Positions 18,279 through 29,761 are shown, counted from the stretch's first letter. The stretch is DNA of 64,000 bases from an uncultured Albidovulum sp. (GCA_913064775.1 CAJYAD010000011.1:1-64000); one strand, 5' to 3'. Numbers and translations are program-made. Notes: generated by a model not told the origin, from the sequence alone.

Positions 18279-19693
18279 GTCAGCCGGTCCCCGATCAGGA
18301 ATTCGGCTGCGCGGTCCAGCCGGATATGCGGTGGCCCCTCGCCGGGTTTCAGGGTCAGCCGCGCGGGGGCAAAGCCCTGCACGGCATAATCGTCCTCCAG
18401 CCAGCGCTCGGCCCCCTGGCGCGCCGGCGACAGCAGGCGCGCGGGATCCTCGGGCAATTCGCCGGGGTACATCGCCGCCACCCGCCCGGTCCCGGCCAGC
18501 ACGCCCTTGACGCACTCAAGCATCGTGCCCTCATGGTCCACCTGCGCCTCGACCGTGGCGCGGACGCTGGCGATCGCCATCGCCGCGGTCCGCGCGCCCG
18601 AGAAATCGGCGCGGTCCTTCGCCTCGCGCACCAGCGCCTCCATGATCGCCGCCAGCCGGGCGTGCTGGGAATGGTGCAGATGGTCGGCCTTGGTCGCGGC
18701 GAACAGGATCCGGTCGATTCGTTTGCCCAGCACGATATCGGCCAGCCAGCGCGTGCGCCCGGGGCGGAAGGCGGTCAGGATCTCGGCCATCACCCGGCGC
18801 ATGTCTTCGACCGCGCGCGGGCCGGCGTGGATCGCGCCCAGCGCATCGACCAGCACCACCTGCCGGTCGATGCGCGCGAAATGGCTGCGAAAGAAGGGCC
18901 GCACGACCTCGCGCTTGTAGGCCTCATACCGGCGCTCGAACTCGCGCCAGAGGCTGCCGCGCGGGGTCTTCCCGGGCGCGGGCAGCGGCGCGAAGGTGAC
19001 CACGGGCGAACCCGCCAGATCGCCGGGCAGCAGGAACCGCCCCGGCGTGCAATCGGAAAATCCGGCGTCGCGGGAGGCCTGCAGATGCGCGGTGAAGGCG
19101 GCGGCCAGCGCCCGCGCGCCGGTCTCGTCATGGGGGGCGCTTCCGGTCGCGGAATCGACCTGCCCCAGATAGGCGGCGCCGCCGGGCCGCCCGCCGATCC
19201 GGCCCAGCACGGCCGCCGACCATTCGGCATAGCTTTTGTCCATCAGCGTCAGGTCCAGCAGCCATTCGCCGGGATAGTCGATGATGTCGAGATGCACGGT
19301 GCGCGGCCCCGAGATAGCCCCGAGGATCCCCGAGGGCTGCACCCGAAGCGACAGCCGAAGCTCGCTGACCGCGCGGGTCGATTGCGGCCAATGCGGCGCG
19401 TCGCCGGTCAGCGCGGCCAGATGCGCCTCATAGTCGAAGCGCGGCACGGTGTCGTCGGGCTGGGGCTGCAAATAGGCAGAGCGGATCGCGCCGGTCTGGG
19501 CCGCGCGCAGCTGCGACATTCGCCCGCGGTCCATCAGATTGGCGATCAGCGAGGTGATGAACACGGTCTTGCCCGCGCGGCTGAGCCCGGTGACCCCAAG
19601 CCGGACCGTCGGTTCCAGAAAGCTGCCCGAGATCTGTGCGCCGACCCCCTCGATCCCGCGCGTGATGCCGTCGGTGATGGATGTGAAGACCAA
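18275..19693 (-). CDS. YcjX-like P-loop GTPase (DUF463)
   Basis: This protein of about 472 residues is a P-loop NTPase with Walker A GLSRAGKT near residue 36, DIIDYPGEW as the switch II/Walker B region and [14 protein letters not shown] as the base-recognition motif. These are hallmarks of the YcjX/DUF463 family. The start is uncertain: TTG at 19693 has AAGGGG at ideal spacing and gives the family-typical length, while GTG at 19738 would add 15 residues but lacks a ribosome binding site. Cotranscribed with the DUF697 gene. Confidence 0.85.
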   Translation of the reverse strand: MVFTSITDGITRGIEGVGAQISGSFLEPTVRLGVTGLSRAGKTVFITSLIANLMDRGRMSQLRAAQTGAIRSAYLQPQPDDTVPRFDYEAHLAALTGDAPHWPQSTRAVSELRLSLRVQPSGILGAISGPRTVHLDIIDYPGEWLLDLTLMDKSYAEWSAAVLGRIGGRPGGAAYLGQVDSATGSAPHDETGARALAAAFTAHLQASRDAGFSDCTPGRFLLPGDLAGSPVVTFAPLPAPGKTPRGSLWREFERRYEAYKREVVRPFFRSHFARIDRQVVLVDALGAIHAGPRAVEDMRRVMAEILTAFRPGRTRWLADIVLGKRIDRILFAATKADHLHHSQHARLAAIMEALVREAKDRADFSGARTAAMAIASVRATVEAQVDHEGTMLECVKGVLAGTGRVAAMYPGELPEDPARLLSPARQGAERWLEDDYAVQGFAPARLTLKPGEGPPHIRLDRAAEFLIGDRLT

Positions 19694-19816
19694 ACGCCGC
19701 CCCTTGCTTGTCCGAACCAAGATAGGCGCAGGCGGCACAGGTTTACAGAGGGCGCGTGCGGCGGGGGCGGATCGGCCAGATATTTACAGCGCCCGGCGCC
19801 CGGGCTAACGGAAGGC

Positions 19817-20587
19817 ATGACCCGCTACGCCCTGAAAATCGAATATGACGGCACCCCGTTCTGCGGCTGGCAAAGGCAATCCGCCCAGCCCTCGGTCCAG
19901 CAAGCGGTGGAAGAAGCCATCCGGCGGCTGGAACCCGACGCCCCCAACATCGGCGCGGCCGGGCGCACCGACACCGGCGTCCACGCCTCCGCGCAGGTCG
20001 CGCATTGCGATCTGACCAAACCCTGGGACAGCTTTCGCCTGATGGAGGCGCTGAATTTCCACCTCAGGCCGCTGCCCGTCGCCGTGGTCGCCGCCGTCCC
20101 GGTGGCACAGGATTTCCACGCGCGCTTTTCAGCCAAGGGCAGGCGCTACCTGTTCCGTCTGGTCGCGCGCCGCCCGCCGGTCACCCATGACGCGGGCCGC
20201 GTCTGGCAGGTGCGCCAGGACCTGGCCCTCGCCCAGATGCAGGAGGCCGCGGCGCATCTGCTCGGGACGCATGATTTCACCACCTTCCGCTCGACCATGT
20301 GCCAGGCCGCCTCGCCGGTCAAAACCCTTGACCGGCTGGAGATCGACGCGCGGCCCTACCCCCATGGCACCGAATACCGCTTCTACCTCGCGGCGCGCAG
20401 CTTCCTGCACAATCAGGTGCGCTCGATCGTCGGCACCCTGGAACGGGTGGGCGCCGGCGCCTGGGCGCCGGGCGAGGTGAAAACCGCGCTGGAGGCCGCC
20501 AATCGCGCCGCTTGCGGCCCGGTCTGCCCGCCGCAAGGCCTGTACCTCAACGGCGTCGCCTATGACCCCGACCCCTTCGCCACATAG
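19817..20587 (+). CDS. truA: tRNA pseudouridine(38-40) synthase
   Basis: This 256-residue enzyme makes pseudouridine at tRNA positions 38-40. It begins [21 protein letters not shown], the catalytic aspartate lies in [17 protein letters not shown] (near residue 52), and [18 protein letters not shown] marks the C-terminal half. The ATG at 19817 follows GGAAGG. A monocistronic unit ended by a hairpin at 20591. Confidence 0.96.
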   Translation: MTRYALKIEYDGTPFCGWQRQSAQPSVQQAVEEAIRRLEPDAPNIGAAGRTDTGVHASAQVAHCDLTKPWDSFRLMEALNFHLRPLPVAVVAAVPVAQDFHARFSAKGRRYLFRLVARRPPVTHDAGRVWQVRQDLALAQMQEAAAHLLGTHDFTTFRSTMCQAASPVKTLDRLEIDARPYPHGTEYRFYLAARSFLHNQVRSIVGTLERVGAGAWAPGEVKTALEAANRAACGPVCPPQGLYLNGVAYDPDPFAT

Positions 20588-20590
20588 GAA

Positions 20591-20617
20591 AAGGGCGCCG
20601 CTATCCGCGACGCCCTT
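20591..20617. terminator. Hairpin between truA and adk
   Basis: AAGGGCG (20591) pairs with CGCCCTT (20611-20617) around a 13-base loop and is followed by CTCTTT. It is a plausible bidirectional terminator for these convergent genes. Confidence 0.55.
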
Positions 20618-20678
20618 CTCTTTCATTGTTCCCCAAATGCGCAGGCGGCATCGGCCAGCCCGCGCGCAGGGTCCGGCC

Positions 20679-21365
20679 CTATTCGACCTTTTCGCGCACC
20701 AGCCCCGCCAGCGCGGTACGGATCGCGCCGATCTCGCCCATCGCATCGATGCGCTGCAGCACGCCGCGCTCGTCATAATAGGCAATCAGCGGCGCGGTCT
20801 GGTCGTGATAGGCTTGCAGCCGCGCCCCCGCCGTTTCGGCAGTGTCGTCGGGGCGGCGCTTGAACTCCGTCCCGCCGCATTTGTCGCACAGGCCCGCCGC
20901 CGCCGGCTGCTTGAAGCGGTCGTGATAGCCCTCGCCGCAGGCCGCGCAGGCATAGCGCCCCGCGACCCGCTCGACCATCGCCGCGTCGTCGACCTCCATC
21001 GAGATCGCCGCCGTCACCCGTTGCCCGGTCTCGTCCAGCAACGCATCCAGCGCCGAGGCCTGCCCCGCCGTGCGCGGAAATCCATCAAGGATCACACCCC
21101 GCGCCACATCCGGCTCGGCCATGCGGTCGCGCAGGATGTTCAACACGATCTCGTCCGAAACCAGACCGCCCGAGTCCATTACCGCCTTTGCGGCCAGCCC
21201 CGCCGGGGTGCCCGCGGCCACCGCCGCGCGCAGCAGATCCCCGGTGGACAATTGGACAAGATCGAAATCCTCCTCCAGCATCCGCGCTTGCGTGCCCTTG
21301 CCGGCCCCGGGGGGGCCGAGCAGGATAAAAACGGCAGGTGTCGTGGTCACGGTCATGTCCTCCAT
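20679..21365 (-). CDS. adk: Adenylate kinase (zinc-LID type) downstream of acs
   Basis: This 228-residue enzyme catalyses AMP + ATP to 2 ADP. The P-loop is LLGPPGAGKGTQA near residue 15, the AMP site includes STGDLLRAAV and LDGFPRTAGQA, and the LID carries a four-cysteine zinc knuckle (CAACGEG and CDKCGG). It starts 17 bases after acs and probably shares its transcript, where it would recycle the AMP made by acetyl-CoA synthetase. A second adk is expected in the ribosomal spc operon elsewhere, so this may be a paralogue. Confidence 0.93.
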   Translation of the reverse strand: MEDMTVTTTPAVFILLGPPGAGKGTQARMLEEDFDLVQLSTGDLLRAAVAAGTPAGLAAKAVMDSGGLVSDEIVLNILRDRMAEPDVARGVILDGFPRTAGQASALDALLDETGQRVTAAISMEVDDAAMVERVAGRYACAACGEGYHDRFKQPAAAGLCDKCGGTEFKRRPDDTAETAGARLQAYHDQTAPLIAYYDERGVLQRIDAMGEIGAIRTALAGLVREKVE

Positions 21366-21382
21366 GGCGGGGCCTCCGGCAA

Positions 21383-23341
<1,959 letters not shown>

Positions 23342-23392
23342 CGATGCCTCTCCTCTCCTTCCGGCCCCCGGGGGGCGCGGCCTCTTTCAGGT

Positions 23393-23410
23393 GCTTCCGG
23401 CGCCGGAAGC
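23393..23410. promoter_or_regulatory. 18-bp perfect palindrome upstream of acs
   Basis: GCTTCCGGCGCCGGAAGC is exactly self-complementary and lies 52 bases upstream of acs. It may be an operator for acetate control or an mRNA leader hairpin; no regulator is named from sequence. Confidence 0.45.
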
Positions 23411-23452
23411 CTCCGTCCCGGCGCCACCTTAGACAAACGTCAATCTGTTCGT

Positions 23453-23479
23453 AACCCATTTTCAAATATGGGTTTTTTT
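23453..23479 (+). terminator. AT-rich inverted repeat with T-run in the acs upstream region
   Basis: AACCCAT at 23453 pairs with ATGGGTT at 23468 around 8 bases, and five further T follow. It looks like a plus-strand intrinsic terminator, but no plus-strand gene ends here. It could instead be an operator. Confidence 0.35.
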
Positions 23480-23784
23480 GTAAATTTTTTCACTTGCCCG
23501 CAGCAAAGAAAGCGGGTGTTTTCTTCGGCCAGGAAAAGATATCCGCGATTTCATGGCGTTAGATCCCCCAACCCTCCCGAGCACCCCCAACGCCCGGGCC
23601 TTTCATGGGCGGTGCGAGCCGCCCCATTCCTGCATTCAGCGCGACGACCGGATCACCTTGTCGCGATCCCGACGTGCCGCCGCAAAGCCGCGCCGCGCGA
23701 TTCGTTCGGCTTTCCCGGCGATTGCGGCGCGTGCCGACCAATCCTAAAGTGTCGGCGTGCCTGCAAGAAAGTCAAATCCCCGCT

Positions 23785-24288
23785 ATGAGCGTTCCGCCCT
23801 CTCCGATCCGCCCCACCGATGACACCGCCCGCGCCCTGTCGCTTTCCCTGCTTCACGCCGCGCGTTTCGCGGCACTGGCCGTCACCGATCCCTCTGGCGC
23901 CGGGCCGATGATCAGCCGCATCGCGCTGGCGCTGACGCCTTCGGGGGCGCCGATGTCGTTGATCTCATCGCTGGCTGCCCATAGCGCGGCGCTGCGCGCC
24001 GACCCCCGCGCCGCCCTTCTGGTGGGAGAGCCGGGCCCCAAGGGCGATCCGCTGACCCATCCGCGCCTGAGCCTGCAGGCCACTGCCCGTTTCATCGACC
24101 GCGAAAGCGCCGAACACGCAACCCTGCGCGCGCATTATCTGGCGCAGCGCCCGAAGGCCGCGCTTTATGCCGATTTCGCCGATTTCAGCTTCGTGGTCTT
24201 CGCCCCGACCGGCGCGGCGCTGAATGGCGGCTTCGGCAAGGCCTTCCTGCTGACGCTAGATGATCTGCGGCCATCCCCGGCGCCTTAA
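23785..24288 (+). CDS. Pyridoxamine-5'-phosphate-oxidase-fold (HugZ-like) protein
   Basis: This 167-residue protein has the split-barrel flavin-binding pattern: AARFAALAVTDPSGAGPMISRIALA, LISSLAAHSAALRADPRAALLVGEPGPKGDPL and YADFADFSFVVFAPTGAALNGGFGKAF. This matches HugZ/PNPOx-related proteins that bind FMN or heme, although the C-terminal heme domain of long HugZ proteins is absent. ATG at 23785 chosen. It stands alone between acs and the spike-like gene. Confidence 0.78.
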   Translation: MSVPPSPIRPTDDTARALSLSLLHAARFAALAVTDPSGAGPMISRIALALTPSGAPMSLISSLAAHSAALRADPRAALLVGEPGPKGDPLTHPRLSLQATARFIDRESAEHATLRAHYLAQRPKAALYADFADFSFVVFAPTGAALNGGFGKAFLLTLDDLRPSPAP

Positions 24289-24312
24289 GGCCAGAAGGCT
24301 CGCCCGACATGG

Positions 24313-24339
24313 AAAAGGGGGCCATCACGGCCCCCTTCC
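24313..24339. terminator. Bidirectional terminator-like hairpin
   Basis: AAGGGGGCC (24315) pairs perfectly with GGCCCCCTT (24329-24337) around ATCAC, with A-rich and pyrimidine flanks. It separates two converging genes. Confidence 0.65.
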
Positions 24340-24367
24340 CAGCACTCTCGCGACACGTCCCGGGCGA

Positions 24368-26661
24368 TCAGACCGGCGTATCGACCCGAATCGTGACCTG
24401 CACCTTGCCTGCCGACGCGTCGGCCCAGTTCAGCGTCACATCCTGCTTCAACGCCCCCTGCTCTATCCGCGTGTAGGGCATGTCGCTGCGCCGCTCGCCC
24501 GCCGGGCCCTGGATCATGCGCTCGGCCACCAGCCCCACGACATTGCGCGCCCGTCCGTTGAACGGCAGCAACCCCGCCGCACTGATCGTCCAGACCGTAT
24601 CGGGCATGTTCTGGCTGTATTCCAGCGTCATCGGGTTCGAGATCGCCTGATCCACCGAGTTGAAGCTGTTGCCGGTCACCACGATGTTCTTGAACCGCCC
24701 GTAGTTCAGATCGGCATGGGTGGTATCCACCATCTCGACCCGGTCGATCGCGCCGTTCAGCGGCTTGAACACATTCCCCTGCATCGAGAAGCCCTGGACG
24801 AAATGATCCGCCCCGAATGGCTTCACCACGATCCAGCGGAAGGCGGGGTTCACGTTGATCACCGTGAAGATATTGCCGTCAACCGTCAGCCCACCGAAGG
24901 AAAAGCCCGAGGTGAAATTGGGATCCGCGTCGTATTCGTTGGTCCACTCGATCGAGCAATTGTCGATGTAATTGCCGTTGATCGTGGTCTTCACGTTGGG
25001 CGAGGTCAGCACCACCCCGGCCCGGCGCACGCCATTCAACTCATTGTCGCCATGGAAGAAATGGTTGCCCAAAATCAGGTTTCCGGCACCACCCAGCACG
25101 GCGAAATGGGCAAAACGCACCACGCGGTTGTGGCGCAGTTTCAGGTCGTTCCCATTGGAGTTCAGAACAATCGAGGTCCGGTCCTGTGCCGGTGTCGCCT
25201 GCTCGTTCGACAGGAACTGGCAATTGTCGACCAGCATCCCCTGATCGGCCTGACCGATCGAGGTGATCACCCGGTCCTTGGGCTTGTTGAAGAAGCAGTC
25301 GCCCAGCTGGAAGATGATCCCGTCCGGCGCCATCATGATCGCGCTGGCGATGCCTTTCAGGTTGAACTCGATATCGTGCATCTCGAATTTCGACAGCGCC
25401 GAGAAGCCCGAGAAATCCAGCACATAGCGGAAGCGGCTGAAGGTATAGGTCCGAACCCCCGCCGCGCCGTACAGCGGCTGGCTCAGCGTCAGGGTGCCGG
25501 CGCCGATGTTGCGCGCGGTGACGTAGATCTCGCGGCCCACGCCGGTGCCCTGCACCAGGCTTCCCACCTCGATCTGCGCGACATTGGCGACCGCCGTCAG
25601 CTTCTTCGGGTTCGAGATCGCATAGGTCGCTTGCGAGGTCGCGACATGGCTGTCCCAGGCGGTCGAGGTGGCCACGTCGAAAGTGCCGTTGCGCAGCACC
25701 CGACGGATCTCGAACCCCTGGCCCGACAACCCAGCCTCTGCGGCCACGTCGATCGGTGCGTCCACCGCGATGCGGCGGCCCGACAGATCCAGCGTGGCAT
25801 GGTCGGTAAAGGTGAACAGCGCCTGTAGCGCCTTCTTGAAGCCGGTCAACTCGTTGCCGAAGGCGGCCTCGTAGGTCGCCAGATCGTAGTTGCGGGTCAG
25901 CGAACGCGTCGCGCTGCCGGGCATGATCAGCGTGCCTTCGAAGCGGACCTTGCTTTCGAAAGTCACCGAACTGGCCAGGTAATAGGTGCCGGTCGACACC
26001 AGCACAGACCGTCCCTGCGCCGCCGCGTCGGCAGCCTCGAAGGCGGCCGAACGTCGGTCGTGCCGTCGCCCTTGGCGCCGTAATCGCGCACGTCGACCCA
26101 ATCCATCAGCTTGCGGGCGAAGGCATCCGTGGCATCCTCTATGACGATGTCATCGATGCGCAAGGTGCCGCCATTCGGCCCGGTCAGATCGAGGCCGAAA
26201 TGGCCAAAGACGGGCTGGCTGCCCCAGATCATGTCGACGCCTTCGCGGTTGCCCGCGCCGATGATCGCCGAGACCTCGACCACCTCGCCATAGGAGGTCA
26301 GCGTGACAGAGGGCCCGGTCTGCACCGCCCCGGCCACGTTGTTGCCGGCGCTGTCGCCGGCCCAGGCCGCGACGCGCACATTGGGCAGGTTGCCCGAAAC
26401 CGCCTTCAGCCGCAGCTTCACCCGCAGGTAAAGGCCCGGCACGATCGGCGTATTCCCCATGTAGCGCAGGCTCTGGGTGTTGTCGGTCTTCACCATTTCG
26501 AGGCATCCGCCGAAATTGGCGTCCGCAGAGACCAGCGCGGCATTGGCCTGCCCCGCCCAGGTGGGCGAGCCCGGCGTGCCGTCGGTCCGCGACCAGGTAT
26601 CGAGCCCATTGGCAAAAGGCGGCGGCATCAGCACCAGCCCATCGGTGATCGTGATATCCAT
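24368..26661 (-). pseudogene. Pectate-lyase-fold spike-like protein (GhsB-like), interrupted by a frameshift
   Basis: Two overlapping frames join into one protein of about 764 residues if one base is restored near 26052/26053. The first frame (ATG at 26661) gives an N-terminal beta-sandwich-like domain (LMPPPFANGLDTWSRTDGTPG through GHFGLDLTGPNGGTLRIDDI) and reaches VDVRDYGAKGDGTTD, the start of a Pectate_lyase_3 repeat. The second frame continues with SAAFEAADAAAQGRSVLV and a long right-handed beta-helix (many N-G-N-x-F turns). From memory it resembles the gene transfer agent head-spike protein GhsB of Rhodobacter. It may be broken, recoded or a sequencing error. Confidence 0.7.
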
Positions 26662-26807
26662 TCAGCTTACCCCATGTTCGTTCAGCAAGGCGGGGGCCGG
26701 GACAGCCGAACAGGGCGCGGCGAATGCAGGCGCATCGCCGGAAGGTTCCACTCTGTCCGAAAGCGCCAGCCCGACCGTCTGGCTCTCAAATGGCTATCAG
26801 AGGCTTG

Positions 26808-26823
26808 CTAACCGGATCTTAAC
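26808..26823. promoter_or_regulatory. CtrA-type binding site upstream of the spike-like gene
   Basis: CTAA-N7-TTAAC differs by one base from the CtrA consensus TTAA-N7-TTAAC. It lies about 150 bases upstream of the spike-like start. Rhodobacter gene transfer agent genes depend on CtrA, which fits the proposed identity. Confidence 0.5.
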
Positions 26824-26920
26824 CCTGCGCGCGCAGGGGGCGCCGCTCGATGCCCGGAATCGGTGCTTTTGCACTTTGCGGCAGAAAGGCGAAGCAGCTT
26901 GTGCGGCCGCCGGACCGGGC

Positions 26921-28396
26921 TTAGCGACCCCGCCGCTCGCCGACGAAACGCCCCGCCGCCTCGGGCCGGTCAAGCGCCTTGTGTGCCTCGGCGATCGGCA
27001 TCAGCCGTGCCAGCACCTCGGCGCCCGCAGGGCAGGCGCGCCCGGCCTTCATGTCGACATGCAGCAGCATCTGCTCCAGCGTCGCCACCGGCACGCCCTC
27101 CTTGAGGATGCACACGAAGACATGCAGGCGCTTCTCGTCGGCATGCAGCACCTGCAGCGTGCCCAGCAGTCGGTCGCCCAGCTTGGCCTCGCCCTTGTGC
27201 AGGATATGGGTCTCGGCGCTGTAATAGCTGTGGCCGCCCGCGACATAGTCCATATCCGCCCCGATCAGGCACAGGAAGGCATCCGTCGTCTCGGAACAGG
27301 CGAAGAGATAGCGGCTTTCGGTCATGTGGCCGTTGTAGTCGATCCAGCCCGGCAGCACCTGCATCGGCAGCAGTTCCAGCGGCGCGCCAGTGGTGGTGGC
27401 CGCGGCGCTGACCTCGGCGGCGGCTTGGGACTGGCGTGCGCGGTCGTGGTCGCGCAGCACCTTTCCCGCGCCCCAATCGCGATCCTTCAGCACCCTGAGA
27501 AAGCCCACCAGGTTGGAATCGCGGATCCGTTCCAGTTCTCGGATCGAATGCTGGCCGGATTGCGCGTCGGACTGACCGGCGATCAGCTCGACCAGTTCGT
27601 CATTGAATTCGGGCACATCCATCAGCTTCGTCCAGGGCAAGGTCAGGCAGGGTCCGAACTGTTCCAGGAAATGCTTCATGCCCGCTTCGCCGCCGGCGAT
27701 GCGGTAGGTCTCAAACAGACCCATCTGCCCCCAGCGCAGGCCAAAGCCCATGCGGATCGCCTCGTCGATCTCCTCGGTGGTGGCCACGCCCTCCTTCACC
27801 AGCCAAAGCGCCTCGCGCCACACGGCCTCAAGGAAGCGGTCGGCGATATGGGCGTCGATCTCCTTGCGGACATTCAGCGGGAACATCCCGATGCCGCGCA
27901 GCACTTCCTTCGCAGCCGCGATCAGCGCGGCGGGGCTATCTCCGGGCACCAGTTCGACCAGCGGCAACAGGTAGACCGGGTTGAACGGATGGGCGACCAT
28001 GATCTGATCGGGCCGCGTCGCGCAGCCCTTGATCTCGGACGGTTTGAACCCCGAGGTCGAGGATCCGATCACCGCATCCTCGCGGCAATGCGCCTGGATC
28101 TGCTGATAGACCTTGCGCTTCAGCTCCAGCCGCTCGGGCACGCTTTCCTGCACCCAGCCGGCCCCCGCGACGGCCTCGGACAGGGTGCCCATGAAGCTTA
28201 GCTGCCCCTCGGAGGGCATCGGCATGTCGGACAGCGCGGGCAGGCTGGCGCGGGCGTTGGCCAGTACCTCCTTGACCTTGCGCTCCGCATCGGGGGCGGG
28301 GTCGAACACCGCCACGTCCCAGCCGTTCAGAAGGAAGCGCGCGGCCCAGCCGCCGCCGATCACGCCCCCACCGATGATTGCTGCCTTGCGGGTCAT
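26921..28396 (-). CDS. lcdH: Carnitine 3-dehydrogenase fused to betainyl-CoA thioesterase
   Basis: This 491-residue bifunctional protein oxidises L-carnitine to 3-dehydrocarnitine with NAD+. Residues 1-315 are a 3-hydroxyacyl-CoA-dehydrogenase fold (AAIIGGGVIGGGWAARFLLNG, SSTSGFKPSEI, VAHPFNPVYLLPLVELVPG). From about residue 340 a hot-dog thioesterase follows (LPGWIDYNGHMTESRYLFACSE). The same fusion is known in rhizobial and rhodobacterial carnitine dehydrogenases of nearly this length. The ATG at 28396 has AAGGAG at good spacing and overlaps the stop of a small upstream frame (ATGA). Last gene of the operon. Confidence 0.93.
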   Translation of the reverse strand: MTRKAAIIGGGVIGGGWAARFLLNGWDVAVFDPAPDAERKVKEVLANARASLPALSDMPMPSEGQLSFMGTLSEAVAGAGWVQESVPERLELKRKVYQQIQAHCREDAVIGSSTSGFKPSEIKGCATRPDQIMVAHPFNPVYLLPLVELVPGDSPAALIAAAKEVLRGIGMFPLNVRKEIDAHIADRFLEAVWREALWLVKEGVATTEEIDEAIRMGFGLRWGQMGLFETYRIAGGEAGMKHFLEQFGPCLTLPWTKLMDVPEFNDELVELIAGQSDAQSGQHSIRELERIRDSNLVGFLRVLKDRDWGAGKVLRDHDRARQSQAAAEVSAAATTTGAPLELLPMQVLPGWIDYNGHMTESRYLFACSETTDAFLCLIGADMDYVAGGHSYYSAETHILHKGEAKLGDRLLGTLQVLHADEKRLHVFVCILKEGVPVATLEQMLLHVDMKAGRACPAGAEVLARLMPIAEAHKALDRPEAAGRFVGERRGR

Positions 28397-28527
28397 ATCC
28401 GCGCTCCTTTCCATTCCTTGATCCGCCGGCGCACCGGCCTATCCCCATCCAGCATCGCGCGCATCCGCGCCGAGAGCGGCCGCGCGCCAAAGGTGTTGCT
28501 GTCGCCATAGCACTGGATCGTCGTCAT
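28393..28527 (-). pseudogene. Truncated SGNH/GDSL hydrolase remnant, coupled to lcdH
   Basis: A 44-residue frame begins MTTIQCYGDSNTFGARPLS, which is block I of an SGNH hydrolase with the nucleophile in GDSN. After about 27 residues it passes directly to RRRIKEWKGARI and stops. Blocks II-V are missing, as if most of the gene (normally about 200 residues) was deleted in frame. It starts 3 bases after the BKACE stop, and its TGA overlaps the lcdH ATG, so translational coupling through the operon is kept. It is probably catalytically dead. Confidence 0.7.
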
Positions 28528-28530
28528 CGC

Positions 28531-29448
28531 CTACACCGCCTTCGGCGCGCGTTTGACGAGGCCCAGCTTGTCGCGCACCGCTGCTGGCCCGATCACCTTC
28601 GCGCCGATGCCCTCGACGATGCCAACCGCGCGTTCGACCAGCTGCGCGTTGGTCGCCAGCACCCCCTTGCCGAGCCAGAGGTTGTCTTCCAGCCCCACCC
28701 GCACATGCCCCCCGGCCAGCACCGCGGCGGCAGCATAGGCCATCTGGTTGCGCCCCAGGCTGAAGGCCGAGAAGGTCCAGTCGTCGGGGACGTTGTTCGC
28801 CATCGCCAGGAAAGTGTTCAGATCGTCCGGCGCCCCCCAGGGCACGCCCATGCACAGCTGCACCAGCGCCGGGCCTTTCAGCACGCCTTCCTTCACCACC
28901 TCCTTCGCGAACCACAGATGTCCGGTATCAAAAGCCTCGATCTCGGGCTTCACCCCCAGCTCGGTCATCATCGCGCCCATCGCCCGCAGCATGCCCGGCG
29001 TGTTGGTCATCACATAATCGGCCTCGGCGAAGTTCATCGTGCCGCAGTCGAGGGTGCAGATCTCGGGCAGGCATTCGGCGATGTGGCGGACGCGTTCGGC
29101 GGCGCCGGCCATATCCGTGCCCTTCTCCGACAATGGCAGCGGTCGTTCGGAGGGCCCGAAGACCATGTCGCCGCCCATGCCAGCGGTGAGGTTCAGGATC
29201 ACGTCGACCTCCGACTCGCGGATGCGGTCGGTCACCTCGCGGTAAAGCGCCGGTTCGCGAGAGGGCGCGCCGGTGTCGGGGTCTCGCACATGGCAATGAA
29301 CGATTGCGGCGCCAGCGCGGGCGGCCTCGATCGCGCTGGCGGCGATCTGGACGGGGCTGCGCGGCACATGGGGGCTGCGGTCCTGCGTGGCGCCCGATCC
29401 GGTGACGGCGCAGGTAATGAAGACCTCACGGGTCATGGCAAGCGGCAT
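28531..29448 (-). CDS. Beta-keto acid cleavage enzyme (BKACE, DUF849), probable dehydrocarnitine cleavage
   Basis: This 305-residue zinc enzyme cleaves a beta-keto acid with acetyl-CoA, giving acetoacetate and a new acyl-CoA. Family signs are FITCAVTGSG, the zinc-ligand pair in IVHCHVRDPDTG, NLTAGMGGDMVFGPSERPLPL and VRVGLEDNLWLGKG. In this operon the substrate is most likely 3-dehydrocarnitine, giving betainyl-CoA for the thioesterase domain of the next enzyme. ATG at 29448 chosen for the upstream GGGGGGA. Confidence 0.9.
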   Translation of the reverse strand: MPLAMTREVFITCAVTGSGATQDRSPHVPRSPVQIAASAIEAARAGAAIVHCHVRDPDTGAPSREPALYREVTDRIRESEVDVILNLTAGMGGDMVFGPSERPLPLSEKGTDMAGAAERVRHIAECLPEICTLDCGTMNFAEADYVMTNTPGMLRAMGAMMTELGVKPEIEAFDTGHLWFAKEVVKEGVLKGPALVQLCMGVPWGAPDDLNTFLAMANNVPDDWTFSAFSLGRNQMAYAAAAVLAGGHVRVGLEDNLWLGKGVLATNAQLVERAVGIVEGIGAKVIGPAAVRDKLGLVKRAPKAV

Positions 29449-29548
29449 GGCGTCCCCCCTTGGGCTTTGGTTTTCGCGCGATCCTAGCAGGCCGCGTCGC
29501 AGGGCATCGCCCAAATGCGCAGCCCCGACGCCGATTCACGCCGCACCG

Positions 29549-29569
29549 AAAGGTCTTCCCAAGACTTTT
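29549..29569. promoter_or_regulatory. Palindrome upstream of the carnitine operon
   Basis: The arms AAAGGTCTT and AAGACTTTT are separated by CCC and match at all but one pair. The site is about 100 bases upstream of the BKACE start, a plausible operator for a carnitine-responsive regulator not encoded in this window. Confidence 0.45.
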
Positions 29570-29730
29570 CGCAAGGAATTTGTGCGACCCGGCGCCCGAC
29601 CGCAACGCGAAAAACGGGGAAGGCGGCAGGCCCCAAAGTCTGCTTAGGCCAGAGCAGGGCAAGCAGGCGCGCCCAGCGGCAAGACGGCCCGGCACGTTCT
29701 CAGCCGCGTCCGTCAAAAGCCCCCGCACAA

Positions 29731-29761
29731 AGGAAAACCCGGCCACTTGGGCCGGGTTTTC
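29731..29761 (-). terminator. Terminator of the F0 ATP synthase operon
   Basis: GGAAAACCCGGCC (29731-29743) pairs perfectly over 13 bases with GGCCGGGTTTTCC (29749-29761) around a 5-base loop, just past atpF. T-rich sequence follows on the minus strand. Strong intrinsic terminator. Confidence 0.88.

Larger units (their letters stand above)
23342..23784. other. Regulatory gap upstream of acs (443 bases)
   Basis: No gene is evident. The acs-proximal part holds a perfect palindrome (23393-23410), and an AT-rich patch carries the arms AACCCAT (23453) / ATGGGTT (23468) next to a T-run. The rest is upstream sequence of the FMN-binding gene. Confidence 0.55.
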
